Positions 5,332 to 5,400 of a DNA stretch of 5,400 nt are shown here, one piece after another; position 1 is the stretch's first letter, and each line of letters begins with the position of its first letter. Under the pieces are notes generated by a model. It saw nothing but the letters and a program-made list of their open reading frames with translations, was not told the DNA's origin and searched no databases. This DNA is from an uncultured Clostridia bacterium (GTDB taxonomy: Bacteria; Bacillota; Clostridia; Lachnospirales; Anaerotignaceae): positions 1-5,400 of the forward strand of contig CATZIM010000143.1 in the NCBI GenBank assembly GCA_958420075.1. Reading direction: 5' to 3'. A program made the translations under genes and the position numbers.

Positions 5332-5400
5332 ATGAAACAACATACAAAAGAACTTTATGAGAGATTACAAACACTGACCATTCTGCGGCCTTTGCTGCAG
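5332..5400 (+). CDS. Start of a divergent gene, cut by the window edge (unidentified)
   Basis: Only the first 23 codons are present, beginning MKQHTKELYERLQTLTILRP and still open at the last base. AAGGAAG at 5319-5325 is 6 nt before the ATG, and a good promoter lies upstream, so the gene is probably real. The fragment is polar with a helical look and has no signal peptide. The phrase LTILRPLLQ faintly recalls the N-terminus of clostridial DUF815-type ATP-binding proteins, but this is too short to assign a family. It is divergent from the ABC operon with about 228 bp between the two start codons. Confidence 0.65.
   Translation, partial: MKQHTKELYERLQTLTILRPLLQ

Noticed and set aside
1..5400. 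CRISPR array, riboswitch or insertion sequence
   Set aside because: No spaced direct repeats, no transposase-like frame and no recognisable conserved riboswitch core were found by reading both strands.

Overview
The window reads as chromosomal DNA of a strictly anaerobic, low-to-moderate-GC Gram-positive bacterium. It is probably a member of the Clostridia, and Lachnospiraceae or a close relative would fit. The reasons are a group B-type monomeric [FeFe] hydrogenase, a lipoprotein-type ABC binding protein, strong purine-rich ribosome binding sites, TTGnnn/TATAAT-like promoters and long A/T-flanked terminators. No species can be named from the sequence alone.

Layout: (1) 1-73 is a complete tRNA-Lys(UUU), followed at once by a perfect 15-bp rho-independent terminator. 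(2) 143-867 (+) is a 221-aa YheO/DauR-type regulator (PAS-like sensor plus C-terminal HTH) with its own well-formed promoter. (3) 868-1083 is a gene-free gap of about 216 bp between convergent genes. It holds a bidirectional terminator at 995-1038 nested inside other inverted repeats (887-946, 899-907/1040-1048 and 870-881/1065-1076). (4) 1084-2562 (-) is a 492-aa [FeFe] hydrogenase with four cysteine groups for Fe-S clusters and all the H-cluster cysteines. (5) 2563-2784 is its upstream region, with a candidate promoter and, in the leader, two overlapping Cys-containing mini-ORFs that each have a good ribosome binding site. (6) 2785-5103 (-) is a compact ABC import operon of the SsuABC/TauABC/YtlACD (nitrate-sulfonate-NMT1) class, in the order lipoprotein, permease, ATPase, with overlapping or nearly abutting genes and a promoter at 5150-5178. 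(7) 5280-5400 (+) has the promoter and first 23 codons of a divergent gene that runs out of the window.

How the parts may work together: the three ABC genes form one importer. The hydrogenase lies downstream on the same strand but appears to have its own promoter, so it may be transcribed independently, by read-through, or both. The regulator is convergent to the hydrogenase, and nothing in the sequence proves that it controls these genes. The imported compound is unknown. The hydrogenase needs HydE/F/G maturases, which are not in the window.

The parts most worth a second look are the hydrogenase leader with its coupled mini-ORFs, the nested inverted repeats at 866-1085, and the adjacency of an orphan importer to a group B hydrogenase. 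No CRISPR array, insertion-sequence gene or phage gene is visible.
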